From positions 1 through 17,562 of the forward strand of contig CAZWUL010000021.1 of the NCBI GenBank assembly GCA_964636625.1: a DNA stretch of 17,562 nt. Direction: 5' to 3'. The notes beneath the pieces are model-generated. The model saw only the letters and a program-made list of their open reading frames with translations. It was not told where the DNA came from and ran no database searches. Both the position numbers and the translations under genes were made by a program. Positions 1-7,491 of the stretch are shown here, in pieces. How positions within the stretch are numbered: position 1 is the first letter of the stretch; every line of letters starts with the position of its first letter. Origin of the DNA: CAZWUL01 sp964636625. GTDB taxonomy: Bacteria > Atribacterota > Phoenicimicrobiia > Phoenicimicrobiales > Stramentimicrobiaceae.

Positions 1-1
1 T

Positions 2-970
2 ATGAAACCATTAGTAAGTATAATTTGTCCAACTTATAATCATGAAAAATATATAACTGATGCTATCGAGAGCTTTTTAATGCAAAAAGTAGAATTTCCA
101 ATTGAGATTATTATACATGACGACGCTTCTACGGATGCTACTGCGGACATTATCAGATCTTATGAAAAAAAATATCCAACTATTATTAAACCAATTTATC
201 AAAAAGAAAATCAATATTCTAAGGGGAAACCACCAACATATTTTATTTATAAAAGAGCCCAAGGAAAATATATCGCCTCTTGTGAAGGTGATGATTATTG
301 GACAGACCCCTATAAATTAAAAAAGCAAGTAGAATTTTTGGAAAATCATCCTGAGTATATTGCAGTAACCCATAATGTGAGGGTAGTAAACGAATATAAT
401 AAATTAATAAAAAATAACTTTAATGAATTTAAAATATTTGATGAACATGTATATACCATAAGAGATGCTGAAAAATTAAAAATGCCATTCCAAACTGCCT
501 CCAAGATGTATAGAAATATATGGGTAAAAATACCAGAAATAATTTTTAGGTTATATTTAGAATGTAATGCAAACGGGGACCGTAAAAATGCATTAATGCT
601 TGCATTAATGGGTAAAGTTTATTGTATGGCTGATATATTGGCAGTTCATAGAAAGATAGTTTCTTTGGGTGATAGCTGGAATGCAAAGCATTATTGGAAA
701 AATATGATTTTTCATCATTATAATACAATCAAAGAATTAAATAAATTTGCAATGAATGCATTTGGTGTAAAATTAAATAATGAAGAAATTAGAATAAATA
801 TTATAGTTAATGCAATTGTGAAAATGATCTACAAACCCAATAAAGAAAACATGAAAGTAGTAAAAGAAATATTAAAGATTAGCGATGAAAGTAAACTTGA
901 TATTTTTAGAGAACTATCTTTAAGAGGAATAAAAAAAATAAACAAAAGTATTAAAAGTATTTTAAAATAA
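2..970 (+). CDS. GT2 family glycosyltransferase
   Basis: This is an inverting family 2 (GT-A fold) glycosyltransferase expected to add one sugar from a nucleotide-sugar donor to a growing lipid-linked glycan at the inner face of the membrane. The N-terminal domain opens with a typical beta-strand (VSIICPTYNHEKYI, residues 5-18), followed by the nucleotide-binding HDDAST (39-44) and the metal-binding EGDDYW (95-100). The C-terminal half (about 160-322) is poorly conserved and Lys/Ile-rich, so the acceptor cannot be predicted. At 322 residues the length is normal and the protein looks intact. The ATG is the second base of the window, so its ribosome-binding site cannot be seen, but MKPLVSIICP is a usual family start. 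A gene fragment follows directly. The family call is firm; donor and linkage are unknown. Confidence 0.9.
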   Translation: MKPLVSIICPTYNHEKYITDAIESFLMQKVEFPIEIIIHDDASTDATADIIRSYEKKYPTIIKPIYQKENQYSKGKPPTYFIYKRAQGKYIASCEGDDYWTDPYKLKKQVEFLENHPEYIAVTHNVRVVNEYNKLIKNNFNEFKIFDEHVYTIRDAEKLKMPFQTASKMYRNIWVKIPEIIFRLYLECNANGDRKNALMLALMGKVYCMADILAVHRKIVSLGDSWNAKHYWKNMIFHHYNTIKELNKFAMNAFGVKLNNEEIRINIIVNAIVKMIYKPNKENMKVVKEILKISDESKLDIFRELSLRGIKKINKSIKSILK

Positions 971-984
971 TTATACAATGCCTT

Positions 985-1161
985 TTGGGTAGTGTTATAT
1001 GTAATAAAGATTATTTTCGTAAACAATCTAAATATACCAGTAAATATTTAATTACCAACTTAGATAACAAAGATGATTATCAAAAGTTAATGGATTTTTT
1101 AAATATTGAATCAAAGTATAATGATTTTTCCTGGGAGAATAAGACTGCAGATCTAAACTAG
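985..1161 (+). pseudogene. 3' remnant of a lost gene, perhaps a sulfotransferase
   Basis: After the first gene, frame +1 is open and reads like real protein, ending in a TAG at 1159-1161. It includes SVICNKDYFRKQSKYTSKYL, then a segment around YQKLMDFLNI, and ends FSWENKTADLN. No usable start codon or ribosome-binding site precedes it, and no continuation is visible upstream because the intact GT2 gene occupies that DNA. The pattern of Leu-x-x-Phe-Leu-x-Ile, then Phe and Asn-Lys-Thr near the C terminus, recalls the end of sulfotransferase-fold proteins, but this is a loose resemblance. The best reading is a C-terminal stump left by a deletion or recombination that brought in or removed a neighbour. 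That it is coding-derived is fairly likely; the family is a guess. Confidence 0.45.
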
Positions 1162-1420
1162 AGACCATAACTATAAATAAATAGAGAAATATTTTGTTTC
1201 ATTTTGTGCAATATTAGGCAGTTTTTCTTAAACTAATATATATGTTTGGTTAGAATCTGAAATATTGTAGAAATATAAAAAAATCGGAGCTAAATAGGAG
1301 CATCAGGCATAAAAAGTATTTTTAATGCGAACACAACAAAATATCAAGAATGTAAAATATTGAGGAAAAATTGAAATTTTAAAAAAATATAGCAAAAGAA
1401 TAATTAAAAAAATTTTATAT
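1162..1420. other. AT-rich gene-free stretch
   Basis: I see no open frame, RNA, strong hairpin or convincing promoter in these bases. The last part, from about 1364, is open in the frame of the next gene and could extend its N terminus by up to 19 residues, but it offers no ATG, GTG or TTG in that frame. Confidence 0.5.
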
Positions 1421-2539
1421 ATGACTTTAAGTATTTTTGGTTATAGAGGATATTCAGCAAATTTGATGTTTAATACAATAAAGAAAGATATTTTAAATAA
1501 AAATATTTCTATATTAAAAAAAATAAAATTATGGCGAAAAGGTTTTTCTGCTACAAGAGCAACCATTTATAATATAAATCCTGCAAATTGCCATTTACAG
1601 ATGTCTGATTTTGATTATTTTAAACTACATCCAATTAATGGGAAATATAGTAGATGGATAGATGATAAACTGTTAATTAAATACATTCTTTCACCTTTTA
1701 GCGAGTATCTTCCAAAATATTTTTTTCAAATAAGAGAAGGCGAAATATTAAAATTACCAGATTGCCCAAATGATATTACAACTGACTTAGAAGGGATAAC
1801 AAAGCTTCTAAAACGGGAAAAAATACTTGCTTTAAAAAAAATTTCAGGGTCTCTAGGAAAGGGCTTTTACAAGATAAAAATTGATAATGGCATAGTTATA
1901 AATGACAAAACAATAATTAGTGATAACTTAAATGATTTTATAAAAAATCTGAATGAATATTTGATAACAGAATTTTTAATTTCACATGGAAAAATTCGTA
2001 AAATATATAGTAAAACTGCGAATACCTTAAGAGTACTTATTATAAAAGATAAAAATAAAAAACCGCAGATAACAGGTAATTTTATGAGATATGGTACAAA
2101 ATATAGCGGGCTAGAGGAAAATTCAGCTGCAGGTACAATATTTGCAAAGGTAGATATTGAAAAAGGCATAGTAATTGATCCAAAACGTGTCATAAATAAT
2201 AAAATTGAAAGACTTGAATTTCATCCTGATACAAAAGAAAATTTAAAAATAATTATTCCTTATTGGAAAGAGATTAAAGAGGTTTTACTTAATATTTCAG
2301 AGTATATTCCCCAATTAGAATATATGGGATTTGATATAATTATTACTGATAATAGTTTCAAAATTATTGAAATAAACTCTTTATCATCCTTATCCTTCTT
2401 GCCATATTATTTCCCACATTTTCAAGATAAATATAGTAAGGAATTTTTTATCAGAAAATTTAAAGAAAACCCTAAAAAATATAAAAGAATTCTCAAAATA
2501 TTAGAAAAGGAAAGTAAAAATAAGGAGCTTTTTAGTTGA
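1421..2539 (+). CDS. Sugar-transfer-associated ATP-grasp protein (ATPgrasp_ST type)
   Basis: The protein matches the ATP-grasp family that recurs in polysaccharide loci (Pfam ATPgrasp_ST, PF14397). Its substrate is unknown; ATP-grasp enzymes generally join a carboxylate to an amine or thiol through an acyl-phosphate. Visible features are HPINGKYSRWIDDK (70-83), a Lys pair before a flexible glycine loop (LALKKISGSLGKGF, 136-149), LITEFL (181-186), TANTLRV (199-205), the Glu-Asn stretch EENSAAGT (232-239) and the metal-binding pair in GFDIIITD and IIEINS (D305, E317, N319). At 372 residues it appears full-length. No Shine-Dalgarno sits before the ATG, and the frame stays open upstream to a TGA at 1361-1363, so the exact start is uncertain. 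Its stop overlaps the TTG start of a second ATP-grasp gene, implying coupled expression. Confidence 0.82.
   Translation: MTLSIFGYRGYSANLMFNTIKKDILNKNISILKKIKLWRKGFSATRATIYNINPANCHLQMSDFDYFKLHPINGKYSRWIDDKLLIKYILSPFSEYLPKYFFQIREGEILKLPDCPNDITTDLEGITKLLKREKILALKKISGSLGKGFYKIKIDNGIVINDKTIISDNLNDFIKNLNEYLITEFLISHGKIRKIYSKTANTLRVLIIKDKNKKPQITGNFMRYGTKYSGLEENSAAGTIFAKVDIEKGIVIDPKRVINNKIERLEFHPDTKENLKIIIPYWKEIKEVLLNISEYIPQLEYMGFDIIITDNSFKIIEINSLSSLSFLPYYFPHFQDKYSKEFFIRKFKENPKKYKRILKILEKESKNKELFS
2522..2538 (+). promoter_or_regulatory. Ribosome-binding site and TTG start of the second ATP-grasp gene
   Basis: AAGGAG (2522-2527) lies eight bases before TTG (2536-2538). The TTG shares bases with the TGA stop of the upstream gene (TTGA, 2536-2539). 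No ATG nearby gives the expected IKILLLGGS N terminus, so the TTG start is well supported. Confidence 0.8.
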
Positions 2540-3750
2540 TAAAAATACTTTTGCTTGGGGGTTCAGCTCAACAGATTCCAGCGATAGAATGTGCTAATAG
2601 AAAAGGGTATTATACTATATTGTGTGATTATTTAGCTGATAATCCAGGGCAGCATTATGCAGATAAATTTTATTGTATAAGCACAACAGATAAAAAAGCA
2701 ATCCTAGAAGTGGCTAAAAAAGAAAAAATAGATGGGATTGTTGCCTATGCGTCAGATCCGGCAGCGCCCATAGCAGCATACGTAGCGGGGAAAATGGAAC
2801 TACCTGGTAATCCATATAAATCAGTATGTATTTTAACAGATAAAAGTAAATTTCGGGAATTTCAAAAAAAATATGGGTTTAATTTGCCTAATACTGGTTA
2901 TTATACGTCGATAGAAAAAGCAATTAAGGATTTACCAAAATATAATTTGCCGGTACTTGTTAAGCCGGTCGATTCTTCTGGTAGCAAAGGAGTTGGTATA
3001 ATTGAAAAAAATAAAAATATCTGCACAGATATTATCAAATTAGTGTTAGAAAAGGCATTTAATTATTCAAGAATTAAAAAAATAATAATTGAAGAATATG
3101 TTAACATGAAAGGGCATCAAGTAGCTGGCGATGGTTTTTCTGTAGCTGGAAAATTAGTGTTCAGATGTTTTGGTAATGACCATTTCGATAGTACTGGGAT
3201 TAATGCCTTAGTGCCTATCGCAGCTAGTTTTCCTTACAATATGCCAGAGTATGTAAATAATAAAATACATTCTGAAATCCAAAGATTATTAAACCTTTTA
3301 AATATGAACACTTGTGCCTATAATTTTGATATTAGAATTAACAACAATGGTGATGTTTTTTTGATGGAAATTGGACCAAGAAATGGTGGTAATTACATAC
3401 CACAAGTTATTAAATATGCTACAGGAATTGATATGGTTGAATATACAATAAAAGCAGCAATAGGAGAAAGTTGTGACAGTTTACAGATGATCAAACCAAA
3501 AGGATATTGGAGTTATTATGCCATTCATAGCCAACAAGCTGGAAACTTGATAGAAATAAAAATTGATAAAGAAATTGAAAAGAATTACATAATAGAAAAA
3601 TATTTAAATTATAATATTGGAGATTATGTCCCATCTTTTGTTGGTTCTAGTGCTGGATTAGGAATCCTGATTATGAAATTTAAAAACATGAATGAAATGT
3701 TAGAAATGATGGACCATGCAGAAAAATGGATTGAAGTTATTGTTGAGTAG
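2536..3750 (+). CDS. ATP-grasp carboxylate-amine ligase family protein
   Basis: A 404-residue stand-alone ATP-grasp protein of the carbamoyl-phosphate synthase/biotin carboxylase-like type. Such enzymes activate a carboxylate with ATP and pass it to an amine. An N-terminal Rossmann-like preATP-grasp domain (IKILLLGGSAQQIPAIECA, 2-20) is followed by VLVKPVDSSGSKGVG (140-154: Lys 143 and the flexible glycine loop), IIIEEYV (183-189) and the Mg/ATP-binding LMEIGPRNGG (276-285; E278, R282, N283). A third domain (about 310-404) resembles the C-terminal domains of PurK-like and amino-acid ligases. The substrate cannot be read. Its place between the sugar-transfer-associated ATP-grasp gene and the GNAT/aminotransferase pair suggests attaching an amino acid or other acid to an amino sugar or uronic acid; this is inference. 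Translation starts at TTG with a good ribosome-binding site. Confidence 0.85.
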   Translation: MIKILLLGGSAQQIPAIECANRKGYYTILCDYLADNPGQHYADKFYCISTTDKKAILEVAKKEKIDGIVAYASDPAAPIAAYVAGKMELPGNPYKSVCILTDKSKFREFQKKYGFNLPNTGYYTSIEKAIKDLPKYNLPVLVKPVDSSGSKGVGIIEKNKNICTDIIKLVLEKAFNYSRIKKIIIEEYVNMKGHQVAGDGFSVAGKLVFRCFGNDHFDSTGINALVPIAASFPYNMPEYVNNKIHSEIQRLLNLLNMNTCAYNFDIRINNNGDVFLMEIGPRNGGNYIPQVIKYATGIDMVEYTIKAAIGESCDSLQMIKPKGYWSYYAIHSQQAGNLIEIKIDKEIEKNYIIEKYLNYNIGDYVPSFVGSSAGLGILIMKFKNMNEMLEMMDHAEKWIEVIVE

Positions 3751-3811
3751 ATAATTATAAAAACAGGTGACATAGAGAAAGTAATTTTTTATATTCTAGG
3801 AGGTTGGATAG

Positions 3812-4375
3812 ATGTTTGAAAAATTTAGGATTTATTTAAGAGCCTTAGAACCAGATGACTATAAAACATCAATTAAATGGAGGAAAGATGATGATATATG
3901 GGATATGGTTACTGGTCCGAAATATTTTGTATCTGAAGTATATGAGAAAAAATGGGTTGAGGAAGCGATATTTAATCCCGGGCAAAAATTAACCTTGGCG
4001 ATATGTCTAAAAGATAATGATAAGCATATTGGTTATGTTTACTTAAACAATATTGATTGGAAAAACAGAAGTGCAGGTTTTGCAAAATTAATTGGTGATA
4101 AAAGCATTTGGGGTAAAGGTATTGGTAAAGAAGCAATACTATTAATGCTTTACCACGGTTTTTTTGTTTTGGGGCTTGAACGAATAGAAGCCAGACCGCT
4201 TATTGATAATCATGCCTCTATTAAAGCAAACGAAGGATGTGGGTTCAAAAAAGAAGGTATATTAAGAAATGCTGTTTTTAAAAATGGAAAGTATTATGAC
4301 CTGAATATCATGTCAATTATAAGAGAAGATTTTGACAAAGTATTAGAGAAATTTAGTCAAAAAGGGAAATTATAA
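3812..4375 (+). CDS. GNAT family N-acetyltransferase (RimJ/RimL-like)
   Basis: A 187-residue Gcn5-related N-acetyltransferase of the Acetyltransf_3 (RimJ/RimL-like) type, which transfers an acyl group from acyl-CoA to an amine. The pyrophosphate-binding loop is WGKGIGKEAI (100-109), and the C-terminal signature runs through NHASIKANEGCGFKKEG (133-149) to YYDLNIMSI. A strong AGGAGG (3798-3803) lies eight bases before the ATG. In this locus the likely acceptor is the amino group installed by the aminotransferase encoded 34 bases downstream, as WecD or PseH do on other nucleotide-linked amino sugars. That role is inferred from neighbours. A general or ribosomal-protein acetyltransferase is possible but less likely inside a glycan operon. 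Confidence 0.85.
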   Translation: MFEKFRIYLRALEPDDYKTSIKWRKDDDIWDMVTGPKYFVSEVYEKKWVEEAIFNPGQKLTLAICLKDNDKHIGYVYLNNIDWKNRSAGFAKLIGDKSIWGKGIGKEAILLMLYHGFFVLGLERIEARPLIDNHASIKANEGCGFKKEGILRNAVFKNGKYYDLNIMSIIREDFDKVLEKFSQKGKL

Positions 4376-4409
4376 TTTTAGGTACAATAAATATTAATAG
4401 TTAAAAATT

Positions 4410-5510
4410 ATGAAAAAAATTCAAGTAGCTCGTTCTTCAATGCCCGACTTTGAAGAATATATAGAAGAAATAAAAGATTTATGGGATAGCCATTGGCTTA
4501 CTAACATGGGAGAAAAGCATAAAAGATTAGGGGTAGAGCTAATCAAATATTTAGAAGTTCCAGATATTGTCCTTTTTACCAATGGACATCTTGCCCTTGA
4601 ATCAGCTATTGAAGCTTTTAAACTTACTGGTGAAATTATTACAACTCCTTTTACATTTGCATCTACAACCCATGCAATCGTAAGAAATGGATTAGAACCG
4701 GTATTTTGTGATATAAATCCGGAAGACTATACGATTGACGTAAATAAAATTGAAAATCTTATTAGTGAGAAAACAAGTGCCATAATTCCAGTTCATGTTT
4801 ATGGAAATATTTGTGATATTTATGCAATCGAAAAGATTGCTAAAAAATATAATTTAAAGGTTATCTATGACGCTGCTCATACTTTTGGTGTGAAAGTGAA
4901 TGGAGTAGGGATTGGCAATTTTGGTGATGCATCTATGTTTAGTTTTCATGCTACAAAAGTATTTAATACAATTGAAGGAGGAGCTATTACCTTTAAAGAT
5001 ATGAATTTAAAAAAGAAACTAAATAATCTAAAAAATTTTGGTATCACAGGACCAGAATCAGTAGAAAGTGTTGGTGGAAACTCCAAAATGAATGAATTTC
5101 AAGCGGCTATGGGAATATGCAACTTACGGCATATTGATGAAGAAATACAAAAAAGAAAAAAGATTGTAGAACGCTATATTAGAAAACTTAAAAATATAAA
5201 AGGGATAAAACTAATTAAAACACAGAAAGATATAAAGCAAAACTATGCCTATTTCCCGGTTATTTTTGACGGCTTTAAAAAGACCAGAAATGAAGTTTTT
5301 GAAGAATTGATGAAAAATAATATTTTTACTAGAAAATATTTCTACCCATTGGTTAGTGAGTATCAGTGTTATAACGGAAAATTTGATTCTAATCAAACTC
5401 CTGTGGCAAAGTTTATATCAGACAGAGTTTTAACATTACCGCTGTATGCTGATTTGTCTTTAGATAATGTTGATAAAATATGTAAAATAATAAAAATAAA
5501 CCCATTATAA
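4410..5510 (+). CDS. DegT/DnrJ/EryC1/StrS-family sugar aminotransferase
   Basis: A PLP-dependent aminotransferase that normally converts a nucleotide-linked keto-sugar to an amino-sugar using glutamate. Seen in order: the cofactor-binding FTNGHLALESAI (56-67), FTFASTTHA (81-89), IPVHVYGN (126-133), VIYDAAHTFG (151-160, with D154 for the pyridine nitrogen) and FSFHATKVFNTIEGG (177-191, with K183 as the Schiff-base lysine). At 366 residues it is full-length, and every catalytic position I can check is present. No Shine-Dalgarno is evident before the ATG. With RmlA and RmlB encoded downstream, dTDP-4-keto-6-deoxyglucose is a plausible substrate, giving a dTDP-4-amino-4,6-dideoxyhexose. A UDP-linked 4-keto sugar or a 3-keto sugar cannot be excluded. 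The adjacent GNAT would acylate the product. Confidence 0.9.
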   Translation: MKKIQVARSSMPDFEEYIEEIKDLWDSHWLTNMGEKHKRLGVELIKYLEVPDIVLFTNGHLALESAIEAFKLTGEIITTPFTFASTTHAIVRNGLEPVFCDINPEDYTIDVNKIENLISEKTSAIIPVHVYGNICDIYAIEKIAKKYNLKVIYDAAHTFGVKVNGVGIGNFGDASMFSFHATKVFNTIEGGAITFKDMNLKKKLNNLKNFGITGPESVESVGGNSKMNEFQAAMGICNLRHIDEEIQKRKKIVERYIRKLKNIKGIKLIKTQKDIKQNYAYFPVIFDGFKKTRNEVFEELMKNNIFTRKYFYPLVSEYQCYNGKFDSNQTPVAKFISDRVLTLPLYADLSLDNVDKICKIIKINPL

Positions 5511-5652
5511 ATTAATTCTAAATTAAATATTTATTGCCAGGGGAGCCAAAAGCGGCTTATAAAAATTGTATGCTATGGTGTTAAAATCACCAAAAATATT
5601 AAAATATGATATATAAGAAAATCTTTATAACAGATAATAAATTTAAGTTAAA

Positions 5653-6903
5653 GTGAAGATATCTATGGGGAAAAAATCAAATAATATTGCCTATGTAGTA
5701 TGGCTAGAAAATGTAAATTCAGTCATCATCAGAACCCAGGTAATAGATTTAATAAAAAAAATAAAGGTAAAAAATAATATAAAATACTATTTCATTGCAT
5801 TTCAAAATTTTAGGTTTTTAAGATTTTATAATTCAGAAATTGGTGAAATAAGGAATGAATTAGGAAAAAGCGGTATACATTTAATAACAATACCTTGTTT
5901 TACATTTTTTTCAAGATTCATAAATTGGTTTAGTGCACAATGGTTTATTATTCCTTTAATATTCATATTTTCTTTTCCCGTATTATTATTTCTTGTTTTA
6001 CTAAAAAAGATAACTATTTTACACTGCAGGTCTTATCCAATAATGATAGCAGCAGTAGCTATTAAAAAAATTCAAAATAAAATAAAAATAATATTTGACC
6101 CAAGATCTCCTTTCCCTGAAGAGAATGCTACTGCGAACAGATGGCCAGGAGAATCATTTTCTTATAAAGTATGGAAAAGATTAGAAAAGATATTTTTGAA
6201 ATATGCTGATACGACTATTACGATTACTGAAACATATGCAAAACATTATAAAAAAAATTATCCATTGTTAAGCTATAAAAATATTCCCAATAACGTTGAT
6301 GTTGAAAAATTTAAACCAGAAGGAGAAGCAAGAAACATTATCAGGAAATATTTAGATATAAAACCTGATACTTTAATATTTACTTATGAAGGTAGCCTTG
6401 GTATCCATTGGAACAATCCAAATATTTATGCTAAGTTTGTTATTGAGTTACGTAAGTTGAACATAGATCATAATTTTTTATTTTTAACACCTAATAATAA
6501 AATATTAAAAGATATATTTGATAAATATGGAATAAGTACGAATGAATATTATAATATTAACTTAGAATACGACTTAGTTCCAAAATATCTTTCAGTTGCC
6601 GATTTCGGAATAAACTTGATGGAAAGAAAAGATATTAGATTAAGCATAAAAACATGCGAATATCTTTCCATGGGTCTACCTATAATAACTAATAAGAAAG
6701 TTCTTGGTGCAAAAGAGATTGTTAAAAAATATAAAGTTGGATTGGTCGTTGACAATGTTGAAAATATTGATTTAAAAGAAATAGAACAATTAAATAATAA
6801 TAGAAAAAACATATCATTAAAATGTCAAAAACTAGCAATTGAAGTTTTCTCGAATGATACAATTTCGGATAGTTACATGGAACTATATAAGTCATTATTT
6901 TAG
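5653..6903 (+). CDS. GT4-like glycosyltransferase with internal hydrophobic segment
   Basis: A GT-B fold glycosyltransferase (group 1/GT4). The C-terminal nucleotide-binding half carries IPNNVDVEKFKP (211-222), FTYEGSLGIHWN (253-264) and the loop KTCEYLSMGLPIITN (343-357), with E346 in the position of the usual donor-binding glutamate. LADFGINL-like strand residues appear as VADFGINLM. The N-terminal half contains a strongly hydrophobic run at about 97-117, unusual for GT4 enzymes and consistent with tight membrane association. Translation may begin at GTG 5653 (MKISMGKK) or at the in-frame ATG 5665; neither has a clear Shine-Dalgarno. A 142-base AT-rich spacer precedes it and a decayed GT2 gene follows. 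Sugar specificity is unknown. Confidence 0.82.
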   Translation: MKISMGKKSNNIAYVVWLENVNSVIIRTQVIDLIKKIKVKNNIKYYFIAFQNFRFLRFYNSEIGEIRNELGKSGIHLITIPCFTFFSRFINWFSAQWFIIPLIFIFSFPVLLFLVLLKKITILHCRSYPIMIAAVAIKKIQNKIKIIFDPRSPFPEENATANRWPGESFSYKVWKRLEKIFLKYADTTITITETYAKHYKKNYPLLSYKNIPNNVDVEKFKPEGEARNIIRKYLDIKPDTLIFTYEGSLGIHWNNPNIYAKFVIELRKLNIDHNFLFLTPNNKILKDIFDKYGISTNEYYNINLEYDLVPKYLSVADFGINLMERKDIRLSIKTCEYLSMGLPIITNKKVLGAKEIVKKYKVGLVVDNVENIDLKEIEQLNNNRKNISLKCQKLAIEVFSNDTISDSYMELYKSLF

Positions 6904-6962
6904 CAGTATGCAGAGACCTTATATTTTTTAAAAAAATAAAAAATTGATTGCAGTTGTTGGTG

Positions 6963-7421
6963 TTTAATAGTGCAAAATATTTCTTAAGAAGTCTAGAAAA
7001 AGTTAACTTTGTAACAACTAAAAAAATGTAGTTAAAAAATTTTGTTTAAGAGAAGTTGTTTATCTTGATGAAATTCTATCGAGATTACAAGATTAGGGGT
7101 TGGCTTAAAGTCTATCCAGAAAATATAAATTCAAATTTATTGATGAACCATTTGTGCTATCTTATTATACTAATGATAGCATTTCGGCAAATAATGATTC
7201 ATATTATGATGCACTTGAAGGAATTATTAACAAGCATATTAATTGTTTTATAAAGAGAAAAGAATTCTTTCAGGGTATTGTTTTGTCCATGGATATTCTT
7301 ATCACAAAGAAATTTAATAAAAATAAAAAATTTACCAAAGTCATTTTTTTATAATCATTTAATGTTAGAGCGTATAACTTATTTGTTATTTTTTTGTAAA
7401 AATAAAAACGGAAACGAATAA
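6963..7421 (+). pseudogene. Decayed GT2 glycosyltransferase, C-terminal part
   Basis: Between two intact GT4 genes lies a degraded GT2 reading frame, recoverable only by joining frames. KYFLRSLEKVNFVTT (6975-7019, third frame) matches the strand before the donor-site exit. It passes to the second frame at about 7035: VVKKFCLREVVYLDEILSRL, then QD, a TAG at 7094-7096, GLA, a TAA at 7106-7108, then SLSRKYKFKFIDEPFVLSYY and a run to about 7265. The order of key residues (LDE, LQD, then KFIDEP and the Ser-Ile-Ser-Ala-Asn stretch) is that of GT2 C-terminal halves. Another slip near 7267 gives LSGYCFVHGYSYHKEI, and a last one ends at TAA 7419-7421. The N-terminal catalytic part is absent. Short ATG-initiated frames here are by-products. 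At least two stops and two shifts make it non-functional. Confidence 0.75.
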
Positions 7422-7491
7422 GCTTTTGCTTAAAAAAAGATACTTAGATATTTAATAAGATAAAATAACTCGACAATATTAAGGATTACAT

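Noticed and set aside
5544..5591. Small hairpins AGCC/GGCT and GGTG/CACC between the aminotransferase and the next GT4
   Set aside because: The stems are four base pairs and no T-run follows, so they are too weak to call as terminators or riboswitch elements.
7056..7253. A 65-codon ATG-initiated frame between two GT4 genes, with a hydrophobic stretch
   Set aside because: It lies out of phase with the recognisable GT2-like residues of the decayed gene in the same DNA and has no ribosome-binding site. It is a by-product frame.
7419..7432. Inverted repeat TAAGC-TTTT-GCTTA as a terminator
   Set aside because: The stem is only five AT-rich pairs, and the following run is A rather than T on the plus strand. 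On the minus strand the T-run precedes the stem.
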